Of a stretch of DNA of 41,595 bases, positions 24,445 to 32,815 are shown one piece after another. The notes under the pieces are model-generated. The model had not been told where the DNA came from and searched no databases. It saw only the letters and a program-made list of their open reading frames with translations. Position 1 is the stretch's first letter. Each line of letters opens with the position of its first letter. The position numbers and the translations under genes were made by a program. Location: IMG/VR virus record IMGVR_UViG_3300023116_000100, positions 1-41,595 of that record; one strand, 5' to 3'. This stretch comes from a virus.

Positions 24445-24538
24445 TGGAGAGCTCCTGAGGATGACAGATGCTCTCCTATCTTGGACCCTGTTGGTCCTGT
24501 TGGTCCTGTAGTACCAGTCCTTTAGGTCCTGTAGGCTC
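24445..24538 (-). other. Collagen-like remnant between lysis genes
   Basis: This gap holds a 9-bp repeat (GGTCCTGTT on the plus strand) at about 24487-24512 and an inverted repeat GGAGAGC/GCTCTCC (24446-24452, 24470-24476). On the minus strand one frame reads TGPTGPTGSKIG, like the Gly-X-Y runs of the fibre gene, but no start or ribosome site serves it. It may be a decayed fragment of a fibre-type repeat. Confidence 0.5.
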
Positions 24539-24901
24539 TTATGTTGCCTTGCGTTCGCTTGGTACTGGCGGATGTACGCCGTTGTGGAGCGCCCGCATCT
24601 TTGAGGTCTCGGATTTAAGGGTGGCTATATCGGAAACCATGGTGGCGGTCTCTCTCGCTCTGGCTTCCAAAAGTGCGGGTGCATTGAGTTCCGCGATTAT
24701 GTTCGTCCGTTGCTTGAGTACTGCTTGCTCGGCATCGAACTTATCGAGCATCTTATCCATGACCCGCATTCGTGCCTCTAGGTCAGTAAGTATCTCTTGG
24801 ATAACACGGATCTGCATTCGACCCGCCGCCGCTGCGCCCGCCACGGACACGAGACAACCCCCGAGGGTTATCAAAGTTGATAAGTCTATACTTTGGTCCA
24901 T
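24539..24901 (-). CDS. Membrane-anchored coiled-coil protein (120 aa)
   Basis: An N-terminal hydrophobic segment (LITLGGCLVSVAGAAAAG, about 10-27) is followed by a coiled coil running from about 30 to 100 (IQEILTDLEARMRVMDKMLDKFDAEQ). The end is Pro-rich and basic. The plan resembles the spanin-like gene at 23487-23831, without clear sequence similarity. Placed at the head of the lysis cassette, it may be another lysis or envelope-spanning protein. The ribosome site is weak (GAGG far upstream). Confidence 0.7.
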   Translation of the reverse strand: MDQSIDLSTLITLGGCLVSVAGAAAAGRMQIRVIQEILTDLEARMRVMDKMLDKFDAEQAVLKQRTNIIAELNAPALLEARARETATMVSDIATLKSETSKMRALHNGVHPPVPSERKAT

Positions 24902-24935
24902 ATCATAATTAAGCCTCGGCTATGGTTACGTTACT

Positions 24936-25445
24936 TTAAAAATCTTTAACTTCTTGAGGAGTACTGTCGATTATAACTTGAGCAGCAGACCTTTCTTCGT
25001 CGTCCTGTACTATCAGTGGATTATCGACCATAGCTGTTGTGGCATTTCCATCTTCATCGTAAGTGGTCTCTTCGACTTGACCAGGTAAAGGATCAATAGC
25101 TGTTTGCACAATTACAGTCTCCATGATCTCGTTCCCATCGTCGTCGAACTCACCTGTTCCAATGTCTTCTGTTACTTCATCTCTACCATCTGCTAGACGA
25201 TACTGAGACAATCGGGCAGTAGCTACACGGTAATCTGCAAGTTGTTGATTGAAAGTGTTGTTCGCACGATTTGTGTCGGTGTCTGCTGAAACTGTCGTCA
25301 TGTATGTATTAAACAAACCATCGTTTAATCTAACAGACCTTTCTCTTTTCCACTGAGGCCAGTCGATATCAATGTATTTCTGTGTGCGTTTACTTAACTG
25401 AGCTTCTGTGAGAGCCTCATCACCCTTTGCTATAAATACAGTCAT
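24936..25445 (-). CDS. Tail-fibre companion protein (169 aa)
   Basis: The gene starts by ATGA overlap with the gene upstream. The N-terminal half is helical with Trp and Tyr (KYIDIDWPQWKRERSVRLND), and the C-terminal half is acidic (GTGEFDDDGNEIMETVIVQT). Genes of this size and composition straight after fibre genes often encode fibre chaperones or tip attachment proteins. I recognise no family, so the role is only inferred from the order fibre, 97-aa protein, this gene. Confidence 0.72.
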   Translation of the reverse strand: MTVFIAKGDEALTEAQLSKRTQKYIDIDWPQWKRERSVRLNDGLFNTYMTTVSADTDTNRANNTFNQQLADYRVATARLSQYRLADGRDEVTEDIGTGEFDDDGNEIMETVIVQTAIDPLPGQVEETTYDEDGNATTAMVDNPLIVQDDEERSAAQVIIDSTPQEVKDF

Positions 25446-25735
25446 GCTCGAACTCCGATCACGCCTATGTCATTCAGATTTGTGGGTGCTACGTTAAATG
25501 AAACAGTGTAGATGAAACCATCGTAGACTACAGTGTAATCATCGCTTGCACCTTCCTTCTGAAGTAAACCAGCGTCATATACAAACTTAGGCTTCCACCC
25601 CTGTTCCAATGCAAAGTCAGTTTCAGTGCCATCGCCTGCAAACCAGAAGACCTCTTGGACGTAACGTGGCTGATTCCGAAGATCCGCAAGTTCAGATCTG
25701 AGGTTTAATGCAGGTTTTGTGATGTTGACTGTCAT
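25442..25735 (-). CDS. Small fibre-region protein (97 aa)
   Basis: It begins 3 bp after the fibre stop and overlaps the next start by ATGA. The sequence is mostly beta: QEVFWFAGDGTETDFALEQG, WKPKFVYDAGLLQKEGASDDYTVVYDG, FIYTVSFNVAPTN. Strands of this kind with a GxxxFxL pattern occur in phage fibre-tip or baseplate accessory proteins. The family is not recognised. Expression with the fibre gene suggests a partner. Confidence 0.72.
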   Translation of the reverse strand: MTVNITKPALNLRSELADLRNQPRYVQEVFWFAGDGTETDFALEQGWKPKFVYDAGLLQKEGASDDYTVVYDGFIYTVSFNVAPTNLNDIGVIGVRA

Positions 25736-25738
25736 AGT

Positions 25739-28700
25739 TTATTCATCCACCACTAGATTGTTGCTTGCGCTGATTGTTGTGCCAACCGCAGTTGTTGTGT
25801 TGTCTATTCTTCGCAATCCTTGGAAAACTGAGCGACCATCGCTTGTACCTACATGAAGAAGGTTAGTACTGTCATCGTGAGCTAATGCTGTCACTGCATC
25901 GGATGTGCCGTAAATAGTACAATCCGCGTTTTCTTGAAACAGATACTTCTCGTCGTTGTAGATCTTTCGGATTTGTTCTGCGGTTGGTGCCGTGGCGGAG
26001 ATACGGATAAGCGCAGCTTTACCGTTTTGCCATGATGCTCTACTGGCACTTTTATTTCTTGCGCCAATGATTAGTGGCGGTGGATTGCCTGTGCTTGTGT
26101 AGCTAATATTTCTTGCGGTTCCAGATGTCGTATTATCTAATTCACCTTGCATGTAAATCTCAAGAACACCAGATCTGCGAACAGCAGTAAAGAAATACCA
26201 GGCGTCTGCAACCATCGCTGTATTACTAACAACATTTGTATTAGCATTGTTCTCATGTACAGAAAATTTAAGACTTTGGGTTAACTGAAATACGTCAAAA
26301 CCCCACAGGTTACTAGAGCCATCACGACCTTCCACGCGATCTACAAGCCAATCGGACCCTGCACTTTCCTGAACCCACCCCATAATACAAAAATCACCCG
26401 TCCCAAAGTCTAAATCTGAGTTGTACGGTTGCTCAAGATAGTTGCTTGCAGAGAACCCGTTGTAAGCCATAAGCTCCGCGCCAGTTGCGACAGCAGATCG
26501 AGTGATTGTGCCGTTGACGATCAGGCCGTTGTCGTTCACAGAGCGGTCTCCATCTACTTCAACCACAGAGACATTGTCGACAGTCAGATCTCCAGCCGAG
26601 TTTGTGGCAAAAGTCAGCGTGTCGTTTGTACCATTACCAGTCACAAAAAACGTATGCGATCCAACCGTAGAGGCGGTAGAAGTACTTACACTGGTTCCGC
26701 CGCGAAACCGCACAAAAACACTACCAGCAGTACGTGAGACTATAGTAAAAGATACTTTATAGACTTTACCAGCCACGTCAGTGAACGCCTGATCTAAATA
26801 GATATCGCTGCCGCCACCCAAAGATGCGTCAATGACCAACTCCCCACCACTCTGCGAGAAAACTGTTCCTGTCTGCGTCCAACCAGTCAGGTCAGTAGTA
26901 AACGTGCCATTGGTCACCAGCTCAGTGCCGCTCAAAGTACTTGCTACCGTACTCGAAAGGAAAGCACCCTTAATGTCACCTACTTGATAGCCAGTGTTGT
27001 AGGTGGAATTAATAAAGGAGACCATACCGTTATCTGGCGTTGTAGTGTCTTCTTTTCTGATGGATATAATAGAGCCTCCATTATGCTCCAAAGCGAAGAC
27101 AAAGGAACTTTCAGAAGTGGGTTGAGACGCATACCAATTCTGAGCAGAAGCATCAGAAGAATTTGGACCTAAATCAGCTATATTATAAAACGCATCTAAA
27201 TCGATTCCTGTTCCCGTAGTAGTCCCATGAGTTATAATGGTGTCAGAAGTAAGGGTTGAGATGTCTCGAATGACTTTCATTGTTGGGTAGCTGTTGCCAG
27301 ACTGATACCCTTGTGAAAAGAACAGGGTAGAGTTAAAAAAAGCTACATCGAATACCTTGTTAATTGTGCCATGTGAGTTAGTAATATCCCATACGTTCCC
27401 ATCGTCCTTAATAACACTCACGCCACCGTCCGTCGCCACTGCAATCGTTGGTATTTGAATACCCGTGGCAGGATCAATCGGGGCGTCAGGGAGGACGGTC
27501 ATGGCTACGTCTTTGATATCCTTGCTTAAAATAGCTTTTGATGAGTCTGTGTAACTTCCATTTCCAGAACCGGTGGTGTTTCTTTCGGAAATTTCAGGGA
27601 CGTTATAACTGTAGAAACCGTTGGTTCCGTAAAGAGCACTACGATCTTTTAGGAAATTAAAAACTTTCAGGAAACCATTAGAACCGTCGGAACCAACCCA
27701 GATTTCTCCGTTAACCGCGGAAATACAATGCTTGATGGATGATGCCGAGTAAAAATGGAGTCCTGCTGCGCGATTAAACACCATCCACATCTCAGGAACA
27801 CCGTTAGCATCTAGATCAAAAGCATCGTAGATAATAAGTGATGTTGAGGTAGCCACTAGTAGAGCAACCACAGGAAATTCTTTAGTTTTACCTCTGGTGC
27901 TGGTATTTAATGTCTCGTTGTACCAAGAAGTGTACTGAGTTCTGTGCCTCCACTGACCTGAATCTGAGTCTAACCTCGTGTCATACACATAGAGGTCTAC
28001 CGCAGTGTCAGTCGTAGAAGATGAGATAGCTGTTAGAGCTGCTTCAAATGCATCAGTGTCTTCTACTGCAGCTGAACCTAAGCCTAAGTTAGTTCTAGCT
28101 GATGGTATGTCATCCACGTCGGACAAGTTATATGCTGCAAGAAGGTCACCTGTACCTGTTCCTGGTGCTCCTCTTAGGTCTCCGGTTGAAAACCCTAGTC
28201 CGTCGTCAGACGTAAAGGTTACTACGCCTGTACCTGAGTTGTAGCTACCGCCAGTAAAACCATCGCCAGTGGCTCCGGTAGCTCCGGTGGCTCCTGTTGC
28301 TCCGGTGGCTCCAGTCGGACCTTGAATTCCTTGTGGGCCTGTATCACCAGCAGGAATGGTAAAATCAAAGGTAGCCGCCGAGGATGTACCGCTGTTAGTT
28401 ACTGTAGCTGATGAACCTGCAGCACCTGTAGTAACAGTACCAACTGCAATAGTTGCAGCAGATCCTGTAGCTCCTGTATCTCCAGTCTGGCCTTGAATTC
28501 CTTGGGCTCCGGTATCACCCTTAGGAATACTGAAATTAAAGGTAGCAGATGATGATGTGCCACTGTTAGTTACAGTTACGGATGAACCTGCAGCACCTGT
28601 AGTAACTGTTCCAACTGCAATAGTTGCAGCTGCACCATCGGTACCACGTAGGTCATCTGTAGAAAAGCCAAGTCCATCGTTAGATGTGAACGTGACGACA

Positions 28701-29215
28701 CCAGTTGGTGTATCATAACTACCACCAGTGAATCCTGCGCCTGTAGCACCACGTAGGTCGCTTGTAGAAAATCCAAGTCCGTCATCTGATGTAAAAGTGA
28801 CGACACCAGTCGAGGCGTTGTAGCTACCACCAGTAAATCCATCACCGGGTTGAACCACTTCCCAGGCAGATCCGGTGTAGTACTTTAGATTTCCTGATGT
28901 TGAGTCATGGTATAAATCTCCAGCTGTAAGCGCATCTCCGTTACCGTCGACTGTAGGATCACTTGCAGATGACCCGAGGTAAATGGCTCTGAAGTTGTTG
29001 TATGTAGTGGATGCTGAGGTTGCGCTCGATGCTGCGTCGGAAGCTGACTGGGATGCAGATGATGCGCTTGAGGATGCACTAGATGCAGAAGCTTCGGCTT
29101 CGTTCTTCGAGGTGACTGCCTCGTCACGAGCAGTCTCGGCTTGTTCTTTTAAGCTATCGATGTCCTCAACGTCTTGAGGCGTCTGACCACTACCAGCGTA
29201 AAATGAAGAACTCAT
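25739..29215 (-). CDS. Long tail fibre with collagen-like and LamG-like parts (1158 aa)
   Basis: This protein should bind the host surface. Residues 20-70 form an Ala/Ser coiled coil, and a strand module (SDPTVDGNGDALTAGDLYHD, then SGNLKYYTGSAW) follows at about 80-120. Residues 123-370 are repeats: a module ending GVVTFTSDDGLGFS appears three times and an AAATIAVGTVTTGAAGSS module twice, joined by collagen Gly-X-Y runs (GPQGIQGPTGATGATGATG). The middle is beta-rich with a WD-like stretch (YGTSDAVTALAHDDSTNLLH near the end). A concanavalin/LamG-like domain (FGTGDFCIMGWVQE...WYFFTAVRRSGVLEIYMQG) lies at about 945-1075. It is the longest virion gene apart from the giant protein. Confidence 0.85.
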   Translation of the reverse strand: MSSSFYAGSGQTPQDVEDIDSLKEQAETARDEAVTSKNEAEASASSASSSASSASQSASDAASSATSASTTYNNFRAIYLGSSASDPTVDGNGDALTAGDLYHDSTSGNLKYYTGSAWEVVQPGDGFTGGSYNASTGVVTFTSDDGLGFSTSDLRGATGAGFTGGSYDTPTGVVTFTSNDGLGFSTDDLRGTDGAAATIAVGTVTTGAAGSSVTVTNSGTSSSATFNFSIPKGDTGAQGIQGQTGDTGATGSAATIAVGTVTTGAAGSSATVTNSGTSSAATFDFTIPAGDTGPQGIQGPTGATGATGATGATGATGDGFTGGSYNSGTGVVTFTSDDGLGFSTGDLRGAPGTGTGDLLAAYNLSDVDDIPSARTNLGLGSAAVEDTDAFEAALTAISSSTTDTAVDLYVYDTRLDSDSGQWRHRTQYTSWYNETLNTSTRGKTKEFPVVALLVATSTSLIIYDAFDLDANGVPEMWMVFNRAAGLHFYSASSIKHCISAVNGEIWVGSDGSNGFLKVFNFLKDRSALYGTNGFYSYNVPEISERNTTGSGNGSYTDSSKAILSKDIKDVAMTVLPDAPIDPATGIQIPTIAVATDGGVSVIKDDGNVWDITNSHGTINKVFDVAFFNSTLFFSQGYQSGNSYPTMKVIRDISTLTSDTIITHGTTTGTGIDLDAFYNIADLGPNSSDASAQNWYASQPTSESSFVFALEHNGGSIISIRKEDTTTPDNGMVSFINSTYNTGYQVGDIKGAFLSSTVASTLSGTELVTNGTFTTDLTGWTQTGTVFSQSGGELVIDASLGGGSDIYLDQAFTDVAGKVYKVSFTIVSRTAGSVFVRFRGGTSVSTSTASTVGSHTFFVTGNGTNDTLTFATNSAGDLTVDNVSVVEVDGDRSVNDNGLIVNGTITRSAVATGAELMAYNGFSASNYLEQPYNSDLDFGTGDFCIMGWVQESAGSDWLVDRVEGRDGSSNLWGFDVFQLTQSLKFSVHENNANTNVVSNTAMVADAWYFFTAVRRSGVLEIYMQGELDNTTSGTARNISYTSTGNPPPLIIGARNKSASRASWQNGKAALIRISATAPTAEQIRKIYNDEKYLFQENADCTIYGTSDAVTALAHDDSTNLLHVGTSDGRSVFQGLRRIDNTTTAVGTTISASNNLVVDE
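28263..28517. repeat. Collagen-like Gly-X-Y coding repeats in the fibre gene
   Basis: A cluster of GCT/CCT-rich 9-bp repeats (GCTCCGGTG type) encodes GATGATGATG. A second collagen block lies near 28475-28517. Such tandem repeats can gain or lose units by slippage. Confidence 0.75.
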
Positions 29216-29230
29216 CTTGGTACCTCGCTT

Positions 29231-29839
29231 TTAATCTAAGTATTGTGCAGAGGCCTGGATCACCTGCACGGTACCTGATGACTCAGCGTCATCAGCTTGG
29301 CCTTGAAGTTCATTCGCGAGTTGAGTGAAACGACCTTCGAACAGCTGACCACGCTCATCGAGGAAGTAGTCCGCAGCGAACGAGAGAGCACCATAAGCAA
29401 TCAAATCTGAAGCAATGAGAGCCAGGTCGTTCTCATCAGTATCTGAGGTCATCACTGGAAATGACGCATAGTAATTTAAAACTAAGCTTCCTGAGGTCGG
29501 ATACGGATAAATCTTAAAGTTGGTACCCTGTCGTGTGAAATACTTTGGTGTACCAGTTTCATCACCAACGCTTACATCCAGAAACCTGTTCATAGAGACA
29601 CGGTTCACACTGGTATTATCGTAGTACATGTTGATGGCTTCGAGGAAATCAGATGGTATCAAGACCTCATCTGTTGTGATCGAGATTGTATATGAATACG
29701 ACTTCTCCATAGGAGGAATACGAAGATTACGCTCGATCCTGGTGATACTCTGATCGATAAAGGTGTCGGCCAAAGCATCACTGCAGTCACTGCGGTTCAG
29801 TAGTTCTTTAAAGTGTGTTCGGAGTTCACCTTTATTCAT
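29231..29839 (-). CDS. Head-tail adaptor protein, SU10-adaptor-like (202 aa)
   Basis: The N-terminus (MNKGELRTHFKELLNRSDC) leads into ALADTFIDQSITRIERNLRIPPME, a helix-turn pattern typical of podovirus adaptors. The central DEVLIPSDFLEAINMYYDN and the strand YFTRQGTNFKIYPYP, then LVLNYYASFPVM, match the SU10/phiEco32-type adaptor family; the T7 equivalent is gp11. The adaptor forms the ring under the portal to which the tail attaches. It sits after the small post-capsid genes and 15 bp before the fibre gene. Confidence 0.85.
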   Translation of the reverse strand: MNKGELRTHFKELLNRSDCSDALADTFIDQSITRIERNLRIPPMEKSYSYTISITTDEVLIPSDFLEAINMYYDNTSVNRVSMNRFLDVSVGDETGTPKYFTRQGTNFKIYPYPTSGSLVLNYYASFPVMTSDTDENDLALIASDLIAYGALSFAADYFLDERGQLFEGRFTQLANELQGQADDAESSGTVQVIQASAQYLD

Positions 29840-29842
29840 ATC

Positions 29843-30004
29843 TTAGGCCTTCTTTGTCTTGCGCTTTGTCTTCGGCTTGGGAGGCTTCTTTGCTGTTTTT
29901 GCAGCAGCGCGAAACGCAGCGTCAGTAGGAGCACCTTTGTCTCCCTTCTTTCGCATCTTCTCACCACGTCTTCGCTTATCATGGATGTTTCCGTAAAGGC
30001 TCAC
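29843..30004 (-). CDS. Small basic protein, GTG start (53 aa)
   Basis: GTG at 30004 overlaps the stop of the upstream 34-aa gene (GTGA). The protein reads MSLYGNIHDKRRRGEKMRKK, then a GAPTDAAFRAAAKTAKK stretch, and ends in PKTKRKTKKA. It is highly basic, like small proteins seen near capsid genes in marine podoviruses. Function unknown; binding to DNA or virion is possible. It ends 4 bp before the adaptor ATG. Confidence 0.72.
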   Translation of the reverse strand: MSLYGNIHDKRRRGEKMRKKGDKGAPTDAAFRAAAKTAKKPPKPKTKRKTKKA

Positions 30005-30105
30005 TTGTTAGAGCCCTTCTTACACTCACCCATTAGCTTGCAGGTGACAGGGGTCTTGCACCCCTTGCAGGGTTTAAAGACACCTTTATCGCTATAACCG
30101 TCCAT
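30001..30105 (-). CDS. Tiny Cys-rich protein (34 aa)
   Basis: The ATG at 30105 follows AAGGA by 8 bp. The peptide has four cysteines in a CKGC...C...C arrangement (CKGCKTPVTCKLMGECKKG), suggesting a zinc knuckle. It starts 4 bp after the preceding gene and overlaps the next by GTGA. Too short for family assignment, but its coupling and composition support a real gene. Confidence 0.68.
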   Translation of the reverse strand: MDGYSDKGVFKPCKGCKTPVTCKLMGECKKGSNK

Positions 30106-30108
30106 CGA

Positions 30109-30363
30109 TCATTTCCTTTTTGATTTAGTGCCAGAGCATTTCCAGCGTTTACGTGACAGGTTGAGAGGGCTGTTTGGATCTTTCGCAGCTTTAGAGAACT
30201 TACGTTTCTGGGCAGCAGATCGAGCACAGTATGCGTCACCCTTAGAGGTACCAGGTCGAACCCGAGGACCACCGTCTTTAGCTTTACCAGCCTGACCGTA
30301 GGATACCCGGCGCCCAGACTTCGTGACTTTCACACGGGCCTTTCCCTTGGCTGGTGTAGCCAT
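30109..30363 (-). CDS. Small basic protein (84 aa), DUF6321-like
   Basis: The protein is rich in Lys and Arg: KARVKVTKSGRRVSYGQAGK, then GDAYCARSAAQKRKFSKAAK, and SPLNLSRKRWKCSGTKSKRK. The AYCARS and SRKRWKC blocks recur in small proteins of marine phage capsid regions (DUF6321, from memory). Its role is unknown. It lies 2 bp after the 105-aa gene and just before the Cys-rich peptide, forming a cluster of small basic proteins between capsid and adaptor. Confidence 0.75.
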   Translation of the reverse strand: MATPAKGKARVKVTKSGRRVSYGQAGKAKDGGPRVRPGTSKGDAYCARSAAQKRKFSKAAKDPNSPLNLSRKRWKCSGTKSKRK

Positions 30364-30365
30364 AG

Positions 30366-30683
30366 TTAGATCCTTTTGTCAGTGGCTAAAAATGCATCCA
30401 GGTTCTGCTCTTTGAGACGTTTGACGATCTCGGCACCTGTTACCTCATAGATGTTGAAACCTTCGCGCATCCATTGCTCGATGACCGCTGTAGGTATCGA
30501 AGCGACACGCATGAATTCACCTTCGAGATGCTCTTTCGATGCGTTGCGACTGTCTTTTAGATCGTCCAGGAATGCCTGGGATATGTTTTGGGTGTGCTTA
30601 CGCACCAGGTCAGTACCTTCTTGGAGAAACTCCGTGTGTACGTTCAATAAATTAATACCAGGTACTTTCGTGTCTTTAGACAT
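30366..30683 (-). CDS. Uncharacterised post-capsid protein (105 aa)
   Basis: This helical protein begins MSKDTKVPGINLLNVHTEFL and contains GTDLVRKHTQNISQAFLDDL and VIEQWMREGFNIYEVTGAEIVKRL. It is the first gene after the capsid terminator and has AAGGGGATCTAA before its ATG. The family is not recognised. Position between capsid and adaptor suggests a virion or assembly role. Confidence 0.7.
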   Translation of the reverse strand: MSKDTKVPGINLLNVHTEFLQEGTDLVRKHTQNISQAFLDDLKDSRNASKEHLEGEFMRVASIPTAVIEQWMREGFNIYEVTGAEIVKRLKEQNLDAFLATDKRI

Positions 30684-30695
30684 TTAGATCCCCTT

Positions 30696-30772
30696 AAAAA
30701 GAAAGGGGTGCATCCAAGTCATCTTCCAGGGCAAGGAGAGCGAAAACCCTTTGGATGACGAGGACACACCCC
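30696..30772 (-). terminator. Intrinsic terminator after the major capsid gene
   Basis: A long imperfect hairpin pairs GGGGTG (30767-30772 on the minus strand) with CACCCC (30705-30710), with inner GTCATC/GATGAC and CCCT/AGGG pairs, followed by TTTCTTTTT on the minus strand. T7 has its main late terminator at the same place, just after the capsid gene. Read-through would set the ratio of capsid to tail proteins. Confidence 0.8.
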
Positions 30773-30782
30773 ATCTTGTACC

Positions 30783-30797
30783 TACCCCTGGTCAGGG
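30783..30797. repeat. Small hairpin after the capsid stop
   Basis: CCCCTG and CAGGGG form a 6-bp stem with a 2-base centre. It lies between the capsid stop and the terminator hairpin. Confidence 0.5.
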
Positions 30798-30817
30798 GCT
30801 GGTGATTTTAAAAGGTC

Positions 30818-31702
30818 TTAGGAGAGACCTGTGATCATGCCGTCAGCACTGTAGTTCATGTGCTTCAAGCTATATTCACCGACTACGAAGTGCTTCTCAC
30901 TATCGCCAGCTGAAGCAAGCAATGTGCGAGAGAACGGACGTAGGACACATGAACGCCACATCGCAGGATCGATGAGGAATGCGTGTGTGGTGATCTGGTG
31001 TCGGTTCAAGACAACCTTGTACTCACCGTATGGAGAGACATAGAGATCAATCACGTTCACCAGGTTGCGGCCCTGGGCAATCTCACGATTACGACCTGAT
31101 GCTGCACTGAAGCCTGCTACGATCTGAGCATCAGCTGGCTTGATCATGAATACTGATGGATCGGAGCCCGCATTGAAGCAGTCTTCTCCCAGCTCAAGTA
31201 GCTTTGCTTCTGTGAGAGCGTCGGTTGCGTTTGCACCAGCGTCAACAGATGTTGAGATCTGCTGAGTAGCTGAGTCCATTTCGCGAGCTACTGAAGACGA
31301 GCCTGCTACCGCAGCGTTGTCGACTCCTACGTATGCCCGCTCTAGGTCACGTTTGATCTCTTTAAGAGCCTTACCGAGTTGGTATGCGGTCTCTTTGGCA
31401 CGGCCATATGTACCGATAGCGTCCGCAGTTGCAGATACCTGGAAGGCTTTGTGCAAGATTTGCGTATTGTTGGTACGCTCGGTGGCATCCGTGAGGGTTG
31501 CCATCGTTGCATCCGCGCCTTCAACTTGAGCGTTGTTGGCGGCAGCTGCGAGGCTATCTTCGAGCCATGAGAATGTCCGAGCGTTTACTTTCTCAGAACG
31601 GATCATGGTGAAGAATGGGGTATCGGTTGGGGTGATGTCGGAGATGATGTCCGAGACATCCTCTTTCTTTCCGACTTGGTCGTAAGTTGTATATGTAGCC
31701 AT
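30818..31702 (-). CDS. Major capsid protein, SU10/DUF5309-like (294 aa)
   Basis: The protein forms the head shell. The N-terminus (TYTTYDQVGKKEDVSDIISD, then ITPTDTPFFTMIRSEK) and the following TFSWLEDSLAAAANNAQVEG match the DUF5309 / SU10-type major capsid family, an HK97-fold group found in phiEco32-like and many marine podoviruses. Further blocks are AKETAYQLGKALKEIKRDLE and NVIDLYVSPYGEYKVVLNRH. The T7 capsid is not of this group by pattern. A terminator follows closely, and the gene comes after the scaffold gene, as expected. Confidence 0.88.
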   Translation of the reverse strand: MATYTTYDQVGKKEDVSDIISDITPTDTPFFTMIRSEKVNARTFSWLEDSLAAAANNAQVEGADATMATLTDATERTNNTQILHKAFQVSATADAIGTYGRAKETAYQLGKALKEIKRDLERAYVGVDNAAVAGSSSVAREMDSATQQISTSVDAGANATDALTEAKLLELGEDCFNAGSDPSVFMIKPADAQIVAGFSAASGRNREIAQGRNLVNVIDLYVSPYGEYKVVLNRHQITTHAFLIDPAMWRSCVLRPFSRTLLASAGDSEKHFVVGEYSLKHMNYSADGMITGLS

Positions 31703-31737
31703 TTCTCAGGTTACCTTCTTTAGTTGGATTGAGAGAT

Positions 31738-32811
31738 TTAACGCTCCCACCTAGCCATTAAGGCATCAGCTATATCCTCAAGGTCGCCAGTTCGGCTTGC
31801 GTTCGTTCGAAGACGCTCTTGCGCCTTTCTCTGACGGTGGACCCGCAGGTCGGCATCAGATTGAGGTGCTTTCTTGGTCTTTAGAACTCTTCGCGTTCCG
31901 TCTTTAGTTTTGATCACTTTGGCCTTCGCTTTCTTAGTTTGGGCCGAGGCTTTAGTCTGATCGTAAAGACGGGCCTTGTTGAGGATCATGATCACAGTCG
32001 GATCAACGTATTGATCGACTTGTTCCTGAGGTAATCCCTGGCTGACGGCATATGAGCGGATGTTGTTGTAAAGCTCATCACCCCAGTCTGGGAGTTGCTC
32101 AGAGAGAACCTTGACGCAGTTCTGGGCGGCCTCTTGAACAGCTTTCTGCTGTTGCATCTGGACGTCCTTGTAAAATGCGTCGGCTTCCTCTTTTAGGAAC
32201 TTGAGATCTTTCTCAGCTTCTGATGCTTCTCTTCGTAATTGAGCGAAATCCTCGACAGACAGTTCTCGACTTGCGACGAGCATGTCCACCTCTGAATACG
32301 GTTTCATACGAGCTTCGGCACGTTCCAGAAGCTTTTTGTAGCTGATGTCCGCCTTATTCAAAGCATCTTCTGCTTCTTTACGCTTGGCGGCAGCTTCTTG
32401 AGACTTTCTAGTTAATGACGCTTCTTGACCGTAAAGTCGCTTTAGATCCTTGATGGATGCCTGTTTAGTCTGGCCGTCAACTTGGATTTCCACCAGCGTG
32501 TCTTCAGAAAGCTCAAGCTCCGCTTGTGCCTCTTCTTCCTCTGCTTCTGGTTCATCCTCGTCCTCGGACTCATCTTCTTCAGGGTCCTCGTCGGTATCCT
32601 CTACTTCTTCGAAGTCTTCTTCATCATCAAATGTTTCTGACAACTCTTCGTCTGTCTCCTCGACAGAAGTGTCATCAGTTGCCTCGAGCGTCTCGTCATC
32701 TTCAGATAGGTTTTCACCGTCCGTCCAACGTTGCAGGATGGCATCTGCGGCATCCATGACATCATGGTATGCTGCTGGTTGAGTTGCATCTTCTTGGACG
32801 TTGTTATCCAT
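31738..32811 (-). CDS. Scaffold protein (357 aa)
   Basis: The N-terminal third is extremely acidic: residues 35-100 consist largely of Glu and Asp (DDEEDFEEVEDTDEDPEEDE). A helical coiled-coil region follows (AAAKRKEAEDALNKADISYK and later), and the C-terminus is basic (AKAKVIKTKDGTRRVLKTKK). A basic, helical C-terminus that binds the capsid is standard for phage scaffolding proteins. It lies between the portal-proximal gene and the capsid gene. It should fill the procapsid and leave on packaging. Confidence 0.85.
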   Translation of the reverse strand: MDNNVQEDATQPAAYHDVMDAADAILQRWTDGENLSEDDETLEATDDTSVEETDEELSETFDDEEDFEEVEDTDEDPEEDESEDEDEPEAEEEEAQAELELSEDTLVEIQVDGQTKQASIKDLKRLYGQEASLTRKSQEAAAKRKEAEDALNKADISYKKLLERAEARMKPYSEVDMLVASRELSVEDFAQLRREASEAEKDLKFLKEEADAFYKDVQMQQQKAVQEAAQNCVKVLSEQLPDWGDELYNNIRSYAVSQGLPQEQVDQYVDPTVIMILNKARLYDQTKASAQTKKAKAKVIKTKDGTRRVLKTKKAPQSDADLRVHRQRKAQERLRTNASRTGDLEDIADALMARWER

Positions 32812-32815
32812 AGTC

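Noticed and set aside
32450-32782. Plus-strand Ser-rich gene opposite the scaffold gene
   Set aside because: It is the mirror of the acidic Glu/Asp codons of the scaffold and lacks a ribosome site.
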